Assembly (NCBI GenBank): GCA_963707465.1
Contig: CAVPQK010000024.1
Location: 806,001-870,000 of the forward strand
Reading direction: 5' to 3'
Origin: Bog-159 sp963707465
GTDB taxonomy: Bacteria > Acidobacteriota > Terriglobia > Bryobacterales > Bryobacteraceae
DNA: 64,000 bases
This document shows, piece by piece, positions 24,218-33,808 of this stretch; positions within the stretch are counted from its first letter, which is position 1; every line of letters starts with the position of its first letter. The position numbers and the translations under genes were made by a program. The notes under the pieces were generated by a model. That model was not told the DNA's origin. It saw only the letters and a list, made by a program, of their open reading frames with translations, and did not search any database.

Positions 24218-25462
24218 TCAATCCACCAACGCCTGGTAGGCCATCCTCTTGAATTGGCCGGCGGCTATGACCTCGTTGCTGGGCAGCACATTGACCAGGA
24301 AGACGCCGACCATGTGTTCCTTGGGATCAATCCAGAAACTGGTTCCGGCCGCGCCTCCCCAATTGTATTCGCCCTCCGAGCCGACGCTTGGTGATTTGCC
24401 AGGGCCCAAATTCACGGCAAACGTCAAGCCGAAACCGTAGCCTTCCCCCGGCATGCCGCCGGTGCGCGCCAGGGTGCCGAGGTGATCGCTGCGCATCAGT
24501 TCGACCGACTTGCGGCCGAGAATGCGCACGCCCTCCAGCTCTCCGTCGTTCAGCAACATGGTCACGAATCGCGCATAGTCGTCGAGAGTCGATACCGAAC
24601 CTGCTCCGCCCAGTAACAGGGTCGGCTTCCTCTTGAAGTCCTCTTGCGCCGGGGAGGTGGAAATCTCGATGCCGCCGCCCTTCTTAGGGGTGTACAGGAC
24701 CGCCAGGCGTTTCCATTTTTCTTCCGGCACGAAGAAGGCCGTATCCTTCATACCGAGCGGACGAAAAATCCGCTCTTCGAAAAACTGGTCGAGCGGCTGG
24801 CCGGACAGGACCTCCACGAGACGGCCCAGCACATCGATCGAGAAGCCGTAGTGAAACGTGGTGCCCGGCTGATGGTTCAAAGGGGCGGTGGCCAGGCGCC
24901 GTACCGCTTCCGCCAAATCGAAAGACACCCATCCGTTTCCGCCCGTCACACCCAGCTTCTTGTAAGCCGGCTCGCCGTTCTCGTCCTTCGGCCCCCCGTA
25001 GTCGAGGCCGCTGGTGTGCCGGAACAGATCGCGGACTGTGATGGGATGATCGGCGGGCACGGTGTAGTATGTCCGCTTGCCGGTGGCGTCAAACGATTCC
25101 TGAGCCACGCGCATCTTGGTGAACTCCGGAAGGTACTTCGACACCGGATCGGTGAGCGAAAACTTGCCCTCTTCGTAAAGAATCATGGCGGCGACGCCGG
25201 TGATGGCCTTGGTCATCGAGTACATGCGCACGATGGTGTCGGGCTTATAAGAACCCCAGGTCTCCCGGAAGACGACTTTACCGTTCCGCGCGATGAGGCC
25301 GGAAGCTCCGTTAAGCCGGCCAGTGGAGATATGTTCCTGCATCACGGTGTTAATCCGGTTCAAGCGCTCACCGGAGAAACCAGCCTGCTCCGGAGCCGCC
25401 GTCGGCAAACTCGCGCCGGCCACCAACGAGGCGACCAGACAGAAGACGAAAAAGATCCGCAT
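24218..25462 (-). CDS. secreted serine hydrolase, class C beta-lactamase/EstB family
   Basis: A 414-residue secreted protein. The signal peptide is MRIFFVFCLVASLVAGASLP. The catalytic SxxK motif is SMTK near residue 86 (VRMYSMTKAITGVAAMILYE); the usual Y-x-N motif seems to be HYGFS near residue 205, with Tyr kept. LFRHTSGLDYG is the usual beta-lactamase-family landmark near residue 150. Most members outside the resistance enzymes are esterases or peptidases rather than true beta-lactamases. It lies alone, between a small membrane protein and an oppositely oriented alpha-galactosidase gene. The substrate cannot be predicted. Confidence 0.87.
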   Translation of the reverse strand: MRIFFVFCLVASLVAGASLPTAAPEQAGFSGERLNRINTVMQEHISTGRLNGASGLIARNGKVVFRETWGSYKPDTIVRMYSMTKAITGVAAMILYEEGKFSLTDPVSKYLPEFTKMRVAQESFDATGKRTYYTVPADHPITVRDLFRHTSGLDYGGPKDENGEPAYKKLGVTGGNGWVSFDLAEAVRRLATAPLNHQPGTTFHYGFSIDVLGRLVEVLSGQPLDQFFEERIFRPLGMKDTAFFVPEEKWKRLAVLYTPKKGGGIEISTSPAQEDFKRKPTLLLGGAGSVSTLDDYARFVTMLLNDGELEGVRILGRKSVELMRSDHLGTLARTGGMPGEGYGFGLTFAVNLGPGKSPSVGSEGEYNWGGAAGTSFWIDPKEHMVGVFLVNVLPSNEVIAAGQFKRMAYQALVD

Positions 25463-25530
25463 GAGGGCAAATCTATCACAGAGGCAGCCGGCCGCAGGAG
25501 TGCGCCGCTCGCGGCGGACTCATACGTGAT

Positions 25531-27060
25531 ATGTTTGCAGACGTGCGCATCGCATTTCTACTGGCGGCCTCCGCAACCGCGTGCTACGGCGCCGCGCCCA
25601 TGGGATGGAACTCCTGGAACAGCTTCGCCAACATCGTCAATTCGCAAATCGTTCAGCAGCAGGCCCAGGCTCTGGCCGCGAACGGCATGAAGGAAGCCGG
25701 TTACGAGTATGTGGTCATCGACGAAGGCTGGTGGCTGGGCGAGCGGGACGCCGCGGGCAATATCGTCGTGAACCCCAAGCAGTGGCCCGCCATCAGGCCC
25801 GGCCAGAGAGACGGCGACATGGCCAACATCGCCGAGTATATTCACGGCCTGGGGTTGAAGGCCGGGATCTACACCGACGCGGGCCGCGATGGTTGCAGCA
25901 TGTACCCCGACTCCGGACCGAAGTACATGCATACCGGAAGCGAGGGGCATTACGAACAGGATTTTGAGCAGTTCTCGAAGTGGGGCTTCGACTATGTCAA
26001 GGTGGACTGGTGCGGCGGGGCGGAGGATAAGCAGTCCGGCGCGGCCCAGTATGCGCAAGTTGCCCGCGCCATCCAACGCGCGGAAAAGATAACGGGGCGT
26101 AGATTGTTCTTCTCCATCTGCGAGTGGGGCAGCCAGAATCCCTGGTTCTGGGCTCCGGGAGTCGGCGGCATCGAAAGCACCATCTGGCGCACGGGGGGCG
26201 ATATCATCCCGCCGGTTGTCGAGAGCCTGCAGGATCCCGAACACGCCAAACGTGTCATCACTCTCAAGAACGTGCTCGACTCGTTCGAGGCCGGGATGCA
26301 TCCGGAAGCGCAACACACCGGCTACTACAACGACCTGGACATGATGGTGATGGGTATGCGCGGCATGACCGATGCCATGGATCGCATCCACATGGGGCTA
26401 TGGGTGATGGCGAGCGCACCGATGATGGTGGGTTCCGACCTGACGCGGCTTTCGCCCGAAACCCTGTCTCTGCTGAAGAACCGCGAAGCGCTCGGCATTC
26501 ACAATGACCCATACGCTTTGCAGCCCATCAAAGTGGCCGAACCCACTCCGGGCGTCCAGGTTTGGGCCAAGCCCATGGCCGTTGCCGGAAGGCGCGCGGT
26601 CGCTATATTGAACCGTACGGACAGTTCCGCGCCAGTGAAGATCGATTGGGGGAAGCTGGGACTGGTTGGCCCTCCGCGATCGTTGCGCGACGTGTGGAAT
26701 CGACGGGACGTCGCTTCGGCTGACCAGGCGTTTTCCGTACCCGCGCACGATCTGTTGCTGCTATCCGTGGACGGCGAAGATAAGAAGCCGGCCGAGTATC
26801 CGGCCAAGCAATCAGTCATCGCCGGCATGCAAGCGACCAGCGGTCCGACATTCGCGCGGCTCGAGTACGCCAACGCCTCCGGGCGGGTAGTGGTGGTCCG
26901 GGTGAAAAGCACATCGGGCCTTTCTACCGGCCTCGCCCTCCCTCCGACCGCTGGATCGGGCACTGGCACCGCGGGCTTGCTGTTGCCCCGCGGAACTGCC
27001 GACCTGTCGTTCGAGGCACAGACAGCCACGGTGCGCAAGCTGGCCGTTTTCTCCTGGTGA
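25531..27060 (+). CDS. secreted GH27 alpha-galactosidase
   Basis: A 509-residue family 27 glycoside hydrolase, which removes alpha-1,6- or alpha-linked galactose from oligosaccharides. The signal peptide is MFADVRIAFLLAASATACYG, and the mature protein starts at APMGWNSWNSF, the hallmark opening of GH27. YEYVVIDEGWW, GIYTDAG, the nucleophile region FDYVKVDWCGG near residue 158, and the acid/base region YYNDLDMMVMG near residue 270 are all present. The C-terminal 130 residues form the usual beta-sandwich plus an extra exported domain. Its stop overlaps a potential GTG start of the following ADOP permease gene. Confidence 0.92.
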   Translation: MFADVRIAFLLAASATACYGAAPMGWNSWNSFANIVNSQIVQQQAQALAANGMKEAGYEYVVIDEGWWLGERDAAGNIVVNPKQWPAIRPGQRDGDMANIAEYIHGLGLKAGIYTDAGRDGCSMYPDSGPKYMHTGSEGHYEQDFEQFSKWGFDYVKVDWCGGAEDKQSGAAQYAQVARAIQRAEKITGRRLFFSICEWGSQNPWFWAPGVGGIESTIWRTGGDIIPPVVESLQDPEHAKRVITLKNVLDSFEAGMHPEAQHTGYYNDLDMMVMGMRGMTDAMDRIHMGLWVMASAPMMVGSDLTRLSPETLSLLKNREALGIHNDPYALQPIKVAEPTPGVQVWAKPMAVAGRRAVAILNRTDSSAPVKIDWGKLGLVGPPRSLRDVWNRRDVASADQAFSVPAHDLLLLSVDGEDKKPAEYPAKQSVIAGMQATSGPTFARLEYANASGRVVVVRVKSTSGLSTGLALPPTAGSGTGTAGLLLPRGTADLSFEAQTATVRKLAVFSW

Positions 27061-27068
27061 TCGCAAAA

Positions 27069-29531
27069 ATGGGCTCGTTCGACCAGCTTTTCAGGGATTT
27101 TCGAAATGCGTTTCGCGCGTTGCGAAATAGCCCTGGGCTGGCCGCCGCGGCGATCGCGACTCTGGCGCTGGGCATCGGCGCCAACACGGCGATCTTCAGC
27201 GTGCTGGAAGGCGTCGTTTTGGACCCGCTGCCCTATGGGCAGCCCGACCGGCTGGTGGTCGTTTCGCTCTATAATCGAACGCTGGGGTACGCGACGTATC
27301 TTTCGTATCCCGATTTCCTCGATTGGAAGCTGAATTCCCGCTCTTTCAAACAAATCGCCGCGCTGGCCAGTGAAGGGCTCGATCTAACGGGTCCGGGCGA
27401 GCCTGAGCATCTCGACGGCAAGGAAGTCTCGGCGAGTTTTTTCAGCACGCTAAACGTTCGGCTGGCGGCCGGGCGCGGTTTTTCAGCGGATGAAGACCAG
27501 ATTGGGGGCGCGCCCGCAGTGGTCATCAGCGATCGTGTCTCGCACGACCGGTTTGGCGGCAGCCTCGCGGCGCTGGGCAAGACTCTCACGTTGAATGGAG
27601 TCGACCACACCATCGTGGGTGTCCTGGGGCCTGGGTTTCGTTTCGGAAATCAACCGGCGGATATCTATACGCCGCTGGCGCGGCGGAATCCGCTGTACAT
27701 CCACGATCGTACAGTCCATGACCTTCTGTGCGTCGCCCGCTTACGGCCGGAAGTGAGCCTGGGCCAGGCGCTGGCGGAGATGAACATAGTTCAGGAACAT
27801 ATCGATGAGCTCAACCCAAACACGGAACGCGGCCAGGGGGCCTCGGTTGTCCCGTTGAAGCAATACCTGGTGGGTGACATCGGCGGAACGCTGGGGTGGT
27901 TGCTGGGAGCCGTTGGACTGGTTCTGCTGATCGCTTGCGCGAACGTGGCCAACTTGTTGCTGGCGCGCTCGGTGGGACGCACGCGCGAGTTTGCCATTCG
28001 ACTGGCGCTGGGAGCCGGCCGCGCGCAAATCGTCCGTCAACTGCTCGCCGAAAGTGTGGTGCTCTCGGCGAGCGGCGGAATATTGGGGCTGGCGATCGCG
28101 AAATGGGGTGTCAAAGCGGTGCTGGCGGCGGCGCCGGGAAGCGTGCCGCGCATGGAGAACATCGGAGTGAATACTCCTGTGCTGTTGTTTGCGTTTGGTG
28201 TTTCGACGATCGTGGGAATTGTTTTTGGATTATTCCCCGCGCTCAAAAGTTCGAACGTCAACGTGCAAACAGGGCTCAAAGAGGGGGGCCGCGGCGTGGC
28301 GGGTGGGCATCCGCGCGCGCAACAAGTCCTGGTGGTCTTGCAGATCGCGCTGGCTGTGGTGCTGCTCACCGGCGGCGGCTTGCTTTTTCGGACGATCCGC
28401 AATTTGTGGGCGGTCAATCCGGGGTTTAATCCGCAGCATGTCATCACTTTTCAGGTTGGGCTTTCGCCGGCCGTGACCAATACGCCATCCCGGATGAGGA
28501 TTGCCTATCAACAGTTGGTGGAGCGGACGCGCCAAATTCCAGGCGTCGAAGCGGCGGATATTACGGCGCTGGTGCCTTTGAGCCGGGGGGCGAACGAGGG
28601 TCCCTTTTGGATCGGTCCCCATCAACCCGCATCCATGGCGGAGATTCCGCGGGCCATCTATTATCCGACGGGTCCGGATTACGTGAGGACGATGGAGATA
28701 CCGCTGCTTAGCGGACGATTGCTGAGCCGGACCGACAACATCGATTCCGAACGCGTCGTTTTGGTTGACAGTCTTCTGGCGCACAGGTACTTTCCCGAAC
28801 AGAACGCTGTGGGCCAGGCCATCACGATTCCGCATTGGGGCGCAGCTAAAAACGTCTCGGCCCGGATTGCCGGCGTGGTGGGGCACGTCGAGCACTACGG
28901 GCTGGACGGTTCGATGGGCGAAAAACCCCAGATCTACTACTCCTTTTATCAGCTCCCGGATGAGGCGGCGCCGGTGTTTCGCAGCAAGATCACGCTGGCC
29001 GTCCGTACGCGCCTCGACGCTGCCAGCTTTAGGCCGGCTCTGCGAAATGCGGTGCAACAAGCAGGCGGCGATCAACCTGTTTATAACATCCGCACGATGC
29101 AGGAAATTGTTTCGGGATCGATGGGACGGCAACGCTTTCCGATGCTCCTTCTGGTATCGTTTGCGATCCTGGCTCTGCTGCTGGTGATCGTTGGCATCTA
29201 TGGCGTGATTTCATACTCGACGGCGCGGCGCGTGAACGAGATTGGCATCCGGATGGCGTTGGGCGCGGTGAAATGGGACGTTTCGCGAATGGTGGTGGGC
29301 CAAGGCCTTCGGCTCGCTGTTACCGGCGTGGCGTTCGGGATCGTGGCCGCCTTACTTCTGACCCGGGCGTTTTCGCAGGTTTCGCACCTCTTGTATGGAG
29401 TCCGGGCAAGCGACCCGACGATCCTCATCGCCGTCTCGGTGATGTTGATCGGCGCCGCGGGTGTGGCCAGCTACATCCCAGCCCGGCGTGCCGCGGGATT
29501 GGAGCCGACGGCCGCGCTCCGCCAGGAGTGA
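27069..29531 (+). CDS. ADOP-type ABC permease (MacB/FtsX family)
   Basis: An acidobacterial duplicated permease of 820 residues, made of two MacB-type halves. Membrane segments lie near residue 30 (SPGLAAAAIATLALGIGANT), 275-300 (GWLLGAVGLVLLIACANVAN), 330-350, 375-395, 425-445, and again near 700, 755 and 790. The conserved end is ARRAAGLEPTAALRQE. Large extracellular domains lie between. The partner ATPase is not nearby, which is usual in this family. Known relatives export peptides, antibiotics or lipoproteins; the substrate is unknown. The ATG at 27069 is preferred over the GTG at 27057 that overlaps the upstream stop. It lacks the N-terminal PadR-linked domain seen in the 35.1 kb copy. 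Confidence 0.88.
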   Translation: MGSFDQLFRDFRNAFRALRNSPGLAAAAIATLALGIGANTAIFSVLEGVVLDPLPYGQPDRLVVVSLYNRTLGYATYLSYPDFLDWKLNSRSFKQIAALASEGLDLTGPGEPEHLDGKEVSASFFSTLNVRLAAGRGFSADEDQIGGAPAVVISDRVSHDRFGGSLAALGKTLTLNGVDHTIVGVLGPGFRFGNQPADIYTPLARRNPLYIHDRTVHDLLCVARLRPEVSLGQALAEMNIVQEHIDELNPNTERGQGASVVPLKQYLVGDIGGTLGWLLGAVGLVLLIACANVANLLLARSVGRTREFAIRLALGAGRAQIVRQLLAESVVLSASGGILGLAIAKWGVKAVLAAAPGSVPRMENIGVNTPVLLFAFGVSTIVGIVFGLFPALKSSNVNVQTGLKEGGRGVAGGHPRAQQVLVVLQIALAVVLLTGGGLLFRTIRNLWAVNPGFNPQHVITFQVGLSPAVTNTPSRMRIAYQQLVERTRQIPGVEAADITALVPLSRGANEGPFWIGPHQPASMAEIPRAIYYPTGPDYVRTMEIPLLSGRLLSRTDNIDSERVVLVDSLLAHRYFPEQNAVGQAITIPHWGAAKNVSARIAGVVGHVEHYGLDGSMGEKPQIYYSFYQLPDEAAPVFRSKITLAVRTRLDAASFRPALRNAVQQAGGDQPVYNIRTMQEIVSGSMGRQRFPMLLLVSFAILALLLVIVGIYGVISYSTARRVNEIGIRMALGAVKWDVSRMVVGQGLRLAVTGVAFGIVAALLLTRAFSQVSHLLYGVRASDPTILIAVSVMLIGAAGVASYIPARRAAGLEPTAALRQE

Positions 29532-29549
29532 GATGACGGATTGCAAGAT

Positions 29550-30344
29550 TCACTTCGACGCGGTGACCGGCGCCACCCGATCGTACACCGGATTTTTCCA
29601 TAGCTCACTGTGATATTCCAGAATGCCGGCGGTGACTTGCGCGACCTCATTTCCGTAGTATCTCGCCACGATATGTAGCGCCAGATCCAAGCCCGAGGTC
29701 AAGCCGCCCGCGGTTGCGATTTTGTCATGGTCCACAAAACGGGTTCCACTGACGAAGCGCACGGCGGGATACTCCTTCTGCATGCTCTGCTGGAAGGCAT
29801 GATGCGTAGTCGCAGTTTGGCCATCGAGCAATCCGTACGCCGCCAGCATCGCGGCGCCCGTGCACACAGACATGGTTACGTCGGCGTCCGCGGAATTGGC
29901 TAGCAGCCACGCTTTCTGGGCCGCAGTACGACCGCCCTGAGCGGGAATCACGATGACCCGCGGCTTGGGCGCATTGTCGAAACTGTAGTTCGGCACAATG
30001 CTCAGGCCATTTGCATCCACCGGTTTCACGGAATCGGATACGGTGTAAACGTGGAACGGCATCACCATATCGTCGCCGTCCGATTCATGCCATGGCGCGC
30101 CCTTGGCTGTCAGCATGGCATCCCCGAAAACCTCCCACGGGCCGGCAATGTCCATGACATCCGCGCCTTGCGAGATCAGAAACGCTACGTTGATCTGGCC
30201 CGTCGCCGGCGGCTTCAATGGGCGGTTTGGCCGCGTTGAAGCCGGTATTTTATCGGGCTCCTGCGCCTGGCTCATAAATACCGCCGGGTTCACTGTCCCC
30301 GCGATGACAGCGGCCATCCAGAGGCCCGTTTTCGTCCACTTCAT
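29550..30344 (-). CDS. exported DJ-1/PfpI-family protein
   Basis: A 264-residue protein with a signal peptide (MKWTKTGLWMAAVIAGTVNPAVF, then about 30 linker residues) and a DJ-1/PfpI glutamine-amidotransferase-like domain. The nucleophile elbow is MSVCTGAAMLAAYGLLDG, and NVAFLISQGADVMDIAGPWE marks the start of the domain, as in isonitrile hydratase and GlxA-type sensors. The start ATG at 30344 has AGGAGG six bases upstream. Export of such a domain is uncommon. It is divergently arranged with a GlxA-type regulator whose own sensory domain is related, so the two may respond to the same ligand. The enzymatic activity is not known. Confidence 0.85.
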   Translation of the reverse strand: MKWTKTGLWMAAVIAGTVNPAVFMSQAQEPDKIPASTRPNRPLKPPATGQINVAFLISQGADVMDIAGPWEVFGDAMLTAKGAPWHESDGDDMVMPFHVYTVSDSVKPVDANGLSIVPNYSFDNAPKPRVIVIPAQGGRTAAQKAWLLANSADADVTMSVCTGAAMLAAYGLLDGQTATTHHAFQQSMQKEYPAVRFVSGTRFVDHDKIATAGGLTSGLDLALHIVARYYGNEVAQVTAGILEYHSELWKNPVYDRVAPVTASK

Positions 30345-30475
30345 TTGATCCTCCTTGGGAAATGCTTGCTTTAGAACACAGCATAGCGCGATAATGAAAA
30401 GTCCCAAATGACATTGATCCGGCATTTCAGGACATTCTCGCCAGAGCCTTACCCGGTTTTGAGGGGACGACTTCA
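30345..30475. promoter_or_regulatory. divergent promoter region between DJ-1/PfpI gene and its likely regulator
   Basis: The 131-base gap holds promoters for both genes and is AT-richer than its neighbours. GATAATG near 30390 could be a -10 box for the rightward gene. No clear palindrome stands out, so the regulator's site cannot be placed. Confidence 0.4.
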
Positions 30476-31456
30476 GTGATTCCCAGGCACATCGTGATTG
30501 CCGGCTATGACGGGCTCACCTCCCTGGACTTGGCGGGACCCCTGGAGGCTTTCAGCAGTGCATTCCTTGAGGACTCGAAGGGCCATGCGCAGCGTTGCTA
30601 CAAGGTGACGATTGCCGCACTGGGCGCTATGAGTTTCAGTTCCGAGTCCGGATTGCGCATGACCGCGGCCTGCTCCCTAACGTCCTTGCGACACATGGAT
30701 ACGCTCATCATTCCGGGCGGCCGCGGCGTGCGCCTCACCGCCTCCGGTCCTAAGCTAGCGAACTGGATCGCGCACCATGCCGGCAGGATTCGTCGAATTG
30801 CCTCGGTGTGCACGGGAGTTTTTGCCACAGCGCCAACTGGACTGCTGGACGGCCGGCGAGTGACCACCCATTGGAGGTTCGCTGCCGAATTGGCGTCGCG
30901 CTTTCCTGCTTTGAGGCTTGAACCCAATGCGCTCTACCTGCGTGACGGCAAGTTCTACACCTCGGCCGGCGTTACCGCCGGAATCGATCTTTCCCTGGCA
31001 TTAATTGAGGAAGACTTTGGACCCCGAGTGGCGCTTGCGGTGGCGCGCGAATTGGTAGTTTACATGAAGCGTCCCGGAGGACAGGAGCAGTTTTCCGAGC
31101 CGTTGAAGTTTCAAACTGCTTCCACCAGCCGCTTTGCCGATCTGGCGGCATGGATCCTGGGACGCCTCGACGAAAACCTATCCGTCGAGGTAATGGCGGA
31201 GCATATGCATCTTTGTCCGCGGCAGTTCTCCCGCCGTTTCAGATTGGAGTTCAGCAGCAGTCCGGCCGCCTTTGTGCAGCGCCTTCGGCTTGACGAGGCT
31301 CGCATGCGGTTGTCCGCTTCTGGTTGTTCCGTGGAGGGCGTGGCCGTGTCGGTTGGGTTTCGCGATTCCGACAGCTTCCGCCGTGCCTTCATGCAACGCT
31401 TCGGAGTGGCGCCTTCCCAATACCGTGGCCGTTTCCTGACGGACGCGAAAGGCTAA
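30476..31456 (+). CDS. GlxA-family transcriptional regulator (DJ-1/PfpI domain plus AraC HTH)
   Basis: A 326-residue regulator. The N-terminal DJ-1/PfpI domain runs from HIVIAGYDGLTSLDLAGPLE to about residue 190 and includes IASVCTGVFATAPTGLLDG, where Cys is kept. The C-terminal AraC/XylS double helix-turn-helix covers residues 225-320 (LDENLSVEVMAEHMHLCPRQ, then VEGVAVSVGFRDSDSFRRAF). GTG start at 30476; no ATG fits. It most likely controls the divergent exported DJ-1 gene, a frequent arrangement. The ligand is unknown. Confidence 0.88.
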   Translation: MIPRHIVIAGYDGLTSLDLAGPLEAFSSAFLEDSKGHAQRCYKVTIAALGAMSFSSESGLRMTAACSLTSLRHMDTLIIPGGRGVRLTASGPKLANWIAHHAGRIRRIASVCTGVFATAPTGLLDGRRVTTHWRFAAELASRFPALRLEPNALYLRDGKFYTSAGVTAGIDLSLALIEEDFGPRVALAVARELVVYMKRPGGQEQFSEPLKFQTASTSRFADLAAWILGRLDENLSVEVMAEHMHLCPRQFSRRFRLEFSSSPAAFVQRLRLDEARMRLSASGCSVEGVAVSVGFRDSDSFRRAFMQRFGVAPSQYRGRFLTDAKG

Positions 31457-31510
31457 CCTCCTGGTGGCCGCTGCCGGCCGCGGAGCCTGCTCACCACCGG
31501 CGCGAAACAC

Positions 31511-32938
31511 TCAGGCCGTCAGGGCCGCGGCAACTTTCTGAATTTCACTCGCGGCGGTGGCATCGTCCCGAAATGCCTTCTGCTGGCGCGCGAGGTTGGC
31601 CGCGGTCGTCTCGCGGAACCAGCCGGCCACGTCTATGCCCAGCAGTTCAATCAGATGTTGGTGCGCCGCCTTCCAGTCCCGACCGGCTGTCGAAAGCTCG
31701 AGTTTGGTGGCCGTCTGCCAGTAGCGCTCCTCGCTGTTCTTCGGCGCCGGCGCCGCCGAGACGGAAAATCGGACCACTGGAATCAGAGTCTCGAGCGCGG
31801 CGCGGTCCTCGTCGTTTCCGCGAAGCAGGCGCAACGTGACGGCGTTGACGCCGGGGTAGTAGTCCCGAAGATCCGCGCGGAGGCCTTGTTCGTACGTATC
31901 GATGGCGCGTTGCAACATCGCTTCGGCCCGCGGGTCGTCTTTGTCGTCCGCCGAAAATGCGTCATGCCAGCTTTTGAAGATGCGGCCCCGTATGCCGTAG
32001 GTCTCGCTGGTCACGCTGGCTTCCGGAATATCGTTCAGCGCCGAGATCGCGTGCCTCCGGAATACTTCCGCTTCGTCTGGTTCCCCGGCCTTTGTGGCAG
32101 CCTCGGCGAGACGGTTAAGGGCCAGGGCGTATTGCTCGATCGCGATGGCCGTCTGCTTGAGTTCCTTCGGGAAGCGCTCAAATAGGGACACCATTCGGTC
32201 GTAGGCCTTCCGCTCGCGATAGGCGAGATAAACGCCAAGCAGCGCGGTGTGAACCTGCGAGACGTCGGGCGGAAGGCCGATGATCTCGGCCTCGATCTGA
32301 GCCAACTGAGCCAGCGCCTGATCGTTGCTCCTGATCAGGAGTGCGGCCTTGATCCGTTCGCCCAGTTCGCCCGTGAACTGCAGCCGTTCGAGGAAGACGT
32401 CGGTCTTCGAGTGCTCGATCGAGCCTGCCGGCTTCCACGCCGTGATCTGCATAATCGGATTGTCGATGGGAAGTTGACCGGAGCGGGCCTGTTCCAGTCT
32501 CTCGGAAACCACATTCGCCAGGGCGCTTCCGGCATCGTCGCTGAGCGACCCGTCGCCTGCGAGCGCATACGGGACCATTCGGAGCGGCTTGAAATCGAAC
32601 GGCAACTTGCCCACGAACGGCTCGGCGCACAGGAGGAGCGTGGCTCGTGCGCTGGCGCCGTGGCGGACGCCGACCTCATACATGACATTCGGGTTCGCCA
32701 GCGTCAAGTCGGCGACCACGTACTCGGCGACGAGCAGCCGTTCGAGCATGGGCTTGTGGATGAAGCCGCCGGCCGGCTCGAAATCCGCGCGGATGGCGTC
32801 CAAGCCCGCCGCTTCAGCGCCGCGGTGGATAAAGAGGTTGACCCGGTCGAAATCGATGATCATGCCGCCGTCGGCCGGGCGACTGCCGAACGGCATGGCG
32901 ATGAAGCACATCGGGCGGAGAGCGTCTGCAAGAGGCAT
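31511..32938 (-). CDS. protein with nucleoside-deoxyribosyltransferase-like N-domain and TRAF-binding-like TPR C-domain
   Basis: A 475-residue soluble protein. The N-terminal 130 residues start PMCFIAMPFGSRPADGG and contain LVAEYVVADLTLANPNVMYE followed by VGVRHGA. This resembles nucleoside 2-deoxyribosyltransferase-like (DRHyd-type) domains that sense or cut nucleotides. The rest is alpha-helical with TPR-like pairs (for example TALLGVYLAYRERKAYDRMV and YALALNRLAEAATKAGEPDE) and ends near residue 470. Bacterial proteins of this build are annotated as TRAF-binding-domain proteins and are related to the helical module of animal ASK1 kinases. They are thought to act in conflict or stress sensing. 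Nothing adjacent looks like a partner effector. The start could also be the ORF start at 32983; ATG at 32938 is preferred. Confidence 0.72.
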   Translation of the reverse strand: MPLADALRPMCFIAMPFGSRPADGGMIIDFDRVNLFIHRGAEAAGLDAIRADFEPAGGFIHKPMLERLLVAEYVVADLTLANPNVMYEVGVRHGASARATLLLCAEPFVGKLPFDFKPLRMVPYALAGDGSLSDDAGSALANVVSERLEQARSGQLPIDNPIMQITAWKPAGSIEHSKTDVFLERLQFTGELGERIKAALLIRSNDQALAQLAQIEAEIIGLPPDVSQVHTALLGVYLAYRERKAYDRMVSLFERFPKELKQTAIAIEQYALALNRLAEAATKAGEPDEAEVFRRHAISALNDIPEASVTSETYGIRGRIFKSWHDAFSADDKDDPRAEAMLQRAIDTYEQGLRADLRDYYPGVNAVTLRLLRGNDEDRAALETLIPVVRFSVSAAPAPKNSEERYWQTATKLELSTAGRDWKAAHQHLIELLGIDVAGWFRETTAANLARQQKAFRDDATAASEIQKVAAALTA

Positions 32939-32966
32939 CGCGGCTAAGGTAACACAATGATGGAGA

Positions 32967-33808
32967 ATGAAAATAGCTTGCATGGCGCTGATGATCCTGC
33001 GCGGACTGCTGGTGAAAGCGCCCGACCATCCCGGCGTCCACCACTACGTGATCCACGGATTCGAAGGCTCCCGTTTCGCCAGAGACGCCTGGCCAAGCTG
33101 CGAGAAGTACGCCCAACTGGTCACTAATATTCCGCACGCTTTGCACATGCCCGGCCACATCTATTCGCAAACCGGACGCTGGGAGGACGCCGCCAAATCG
33201 TTCCGCGACGCGGCCGTCAACGAGCGCATGTGGATGAAGCAGGACAAGTTCTATGGCGACGGGCACCATGGCCACAACGTGCATTTCCTGGCCACGGCCT
33301 ATTCCTTCGAGGGCCGTTATGACGATGCCGTGGATGCCGCGCGCGAACTGCTGGGCTTCAAAGAAAACCCTGGCCAGGCGGCGCGAGCCGACCTTTTCAC
33401 CAGTGCCTATGCGCAGGGTTGGTTCGCGATGTTGAGCACCCAGGTTCAGTTTCAGAAGTGGGATGCCCTTCTTGACGATTCCGTGCTTCCTTGCAAGTGG
33501 CGCGGCGGGAGCTGGCGGGGCAACTGGCGGTGGCGCAAGGGCAAGTCGGGAAGGGTTTGAAGCTGCTGGAAGCTGCATCGAAAGCGCAGCGGATGTTGAC
33601 CTACACCGAGCCGCCCTTCTACCCGTGGCCGGTAGCGGAGGCACTCGGAGAAGAAGCGCTGAAGAACAATAAGTCTTCGGTGGCGCAGAAGGCGTTCCAG
33701 GTCGCGCTCGATCAGTATCCTGGGGATTCTCACGCCGAGAGCGGGCTGCGAGCAGCCATGCAGACGAACCTTGGGGGGCGGGCAATTCTGCCCGCAGCCG
33801 GCTTTTAG
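32967..33808 (+). pseudogene. remnant of a TPR-type protein gene, N-terminally truncated and frameshifted
   Basis: Frame 1 encodes APDHPGVHHYVIHGFEGS, NIPHALHMPGHIYSQTGR and YGDGHHGHNVHFLATAYSF, conserved signatures of a family of large TPR proteins normally over 500 residues. Frame 1 loses homology at about 33480; from 33491 the coding potential continues in another frame (ARRELAGQLAVAQGQVGKGL, then EPPFYPWPVAEALGEEAL). The left end starts abruptly at the start of the divergent gene, so the N-terminal half is gone. The last codons run into a hairpin repeat. The gene should be dead. A sequencing error could explain the frameshift but not the missing start. Confidence 0.78.
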
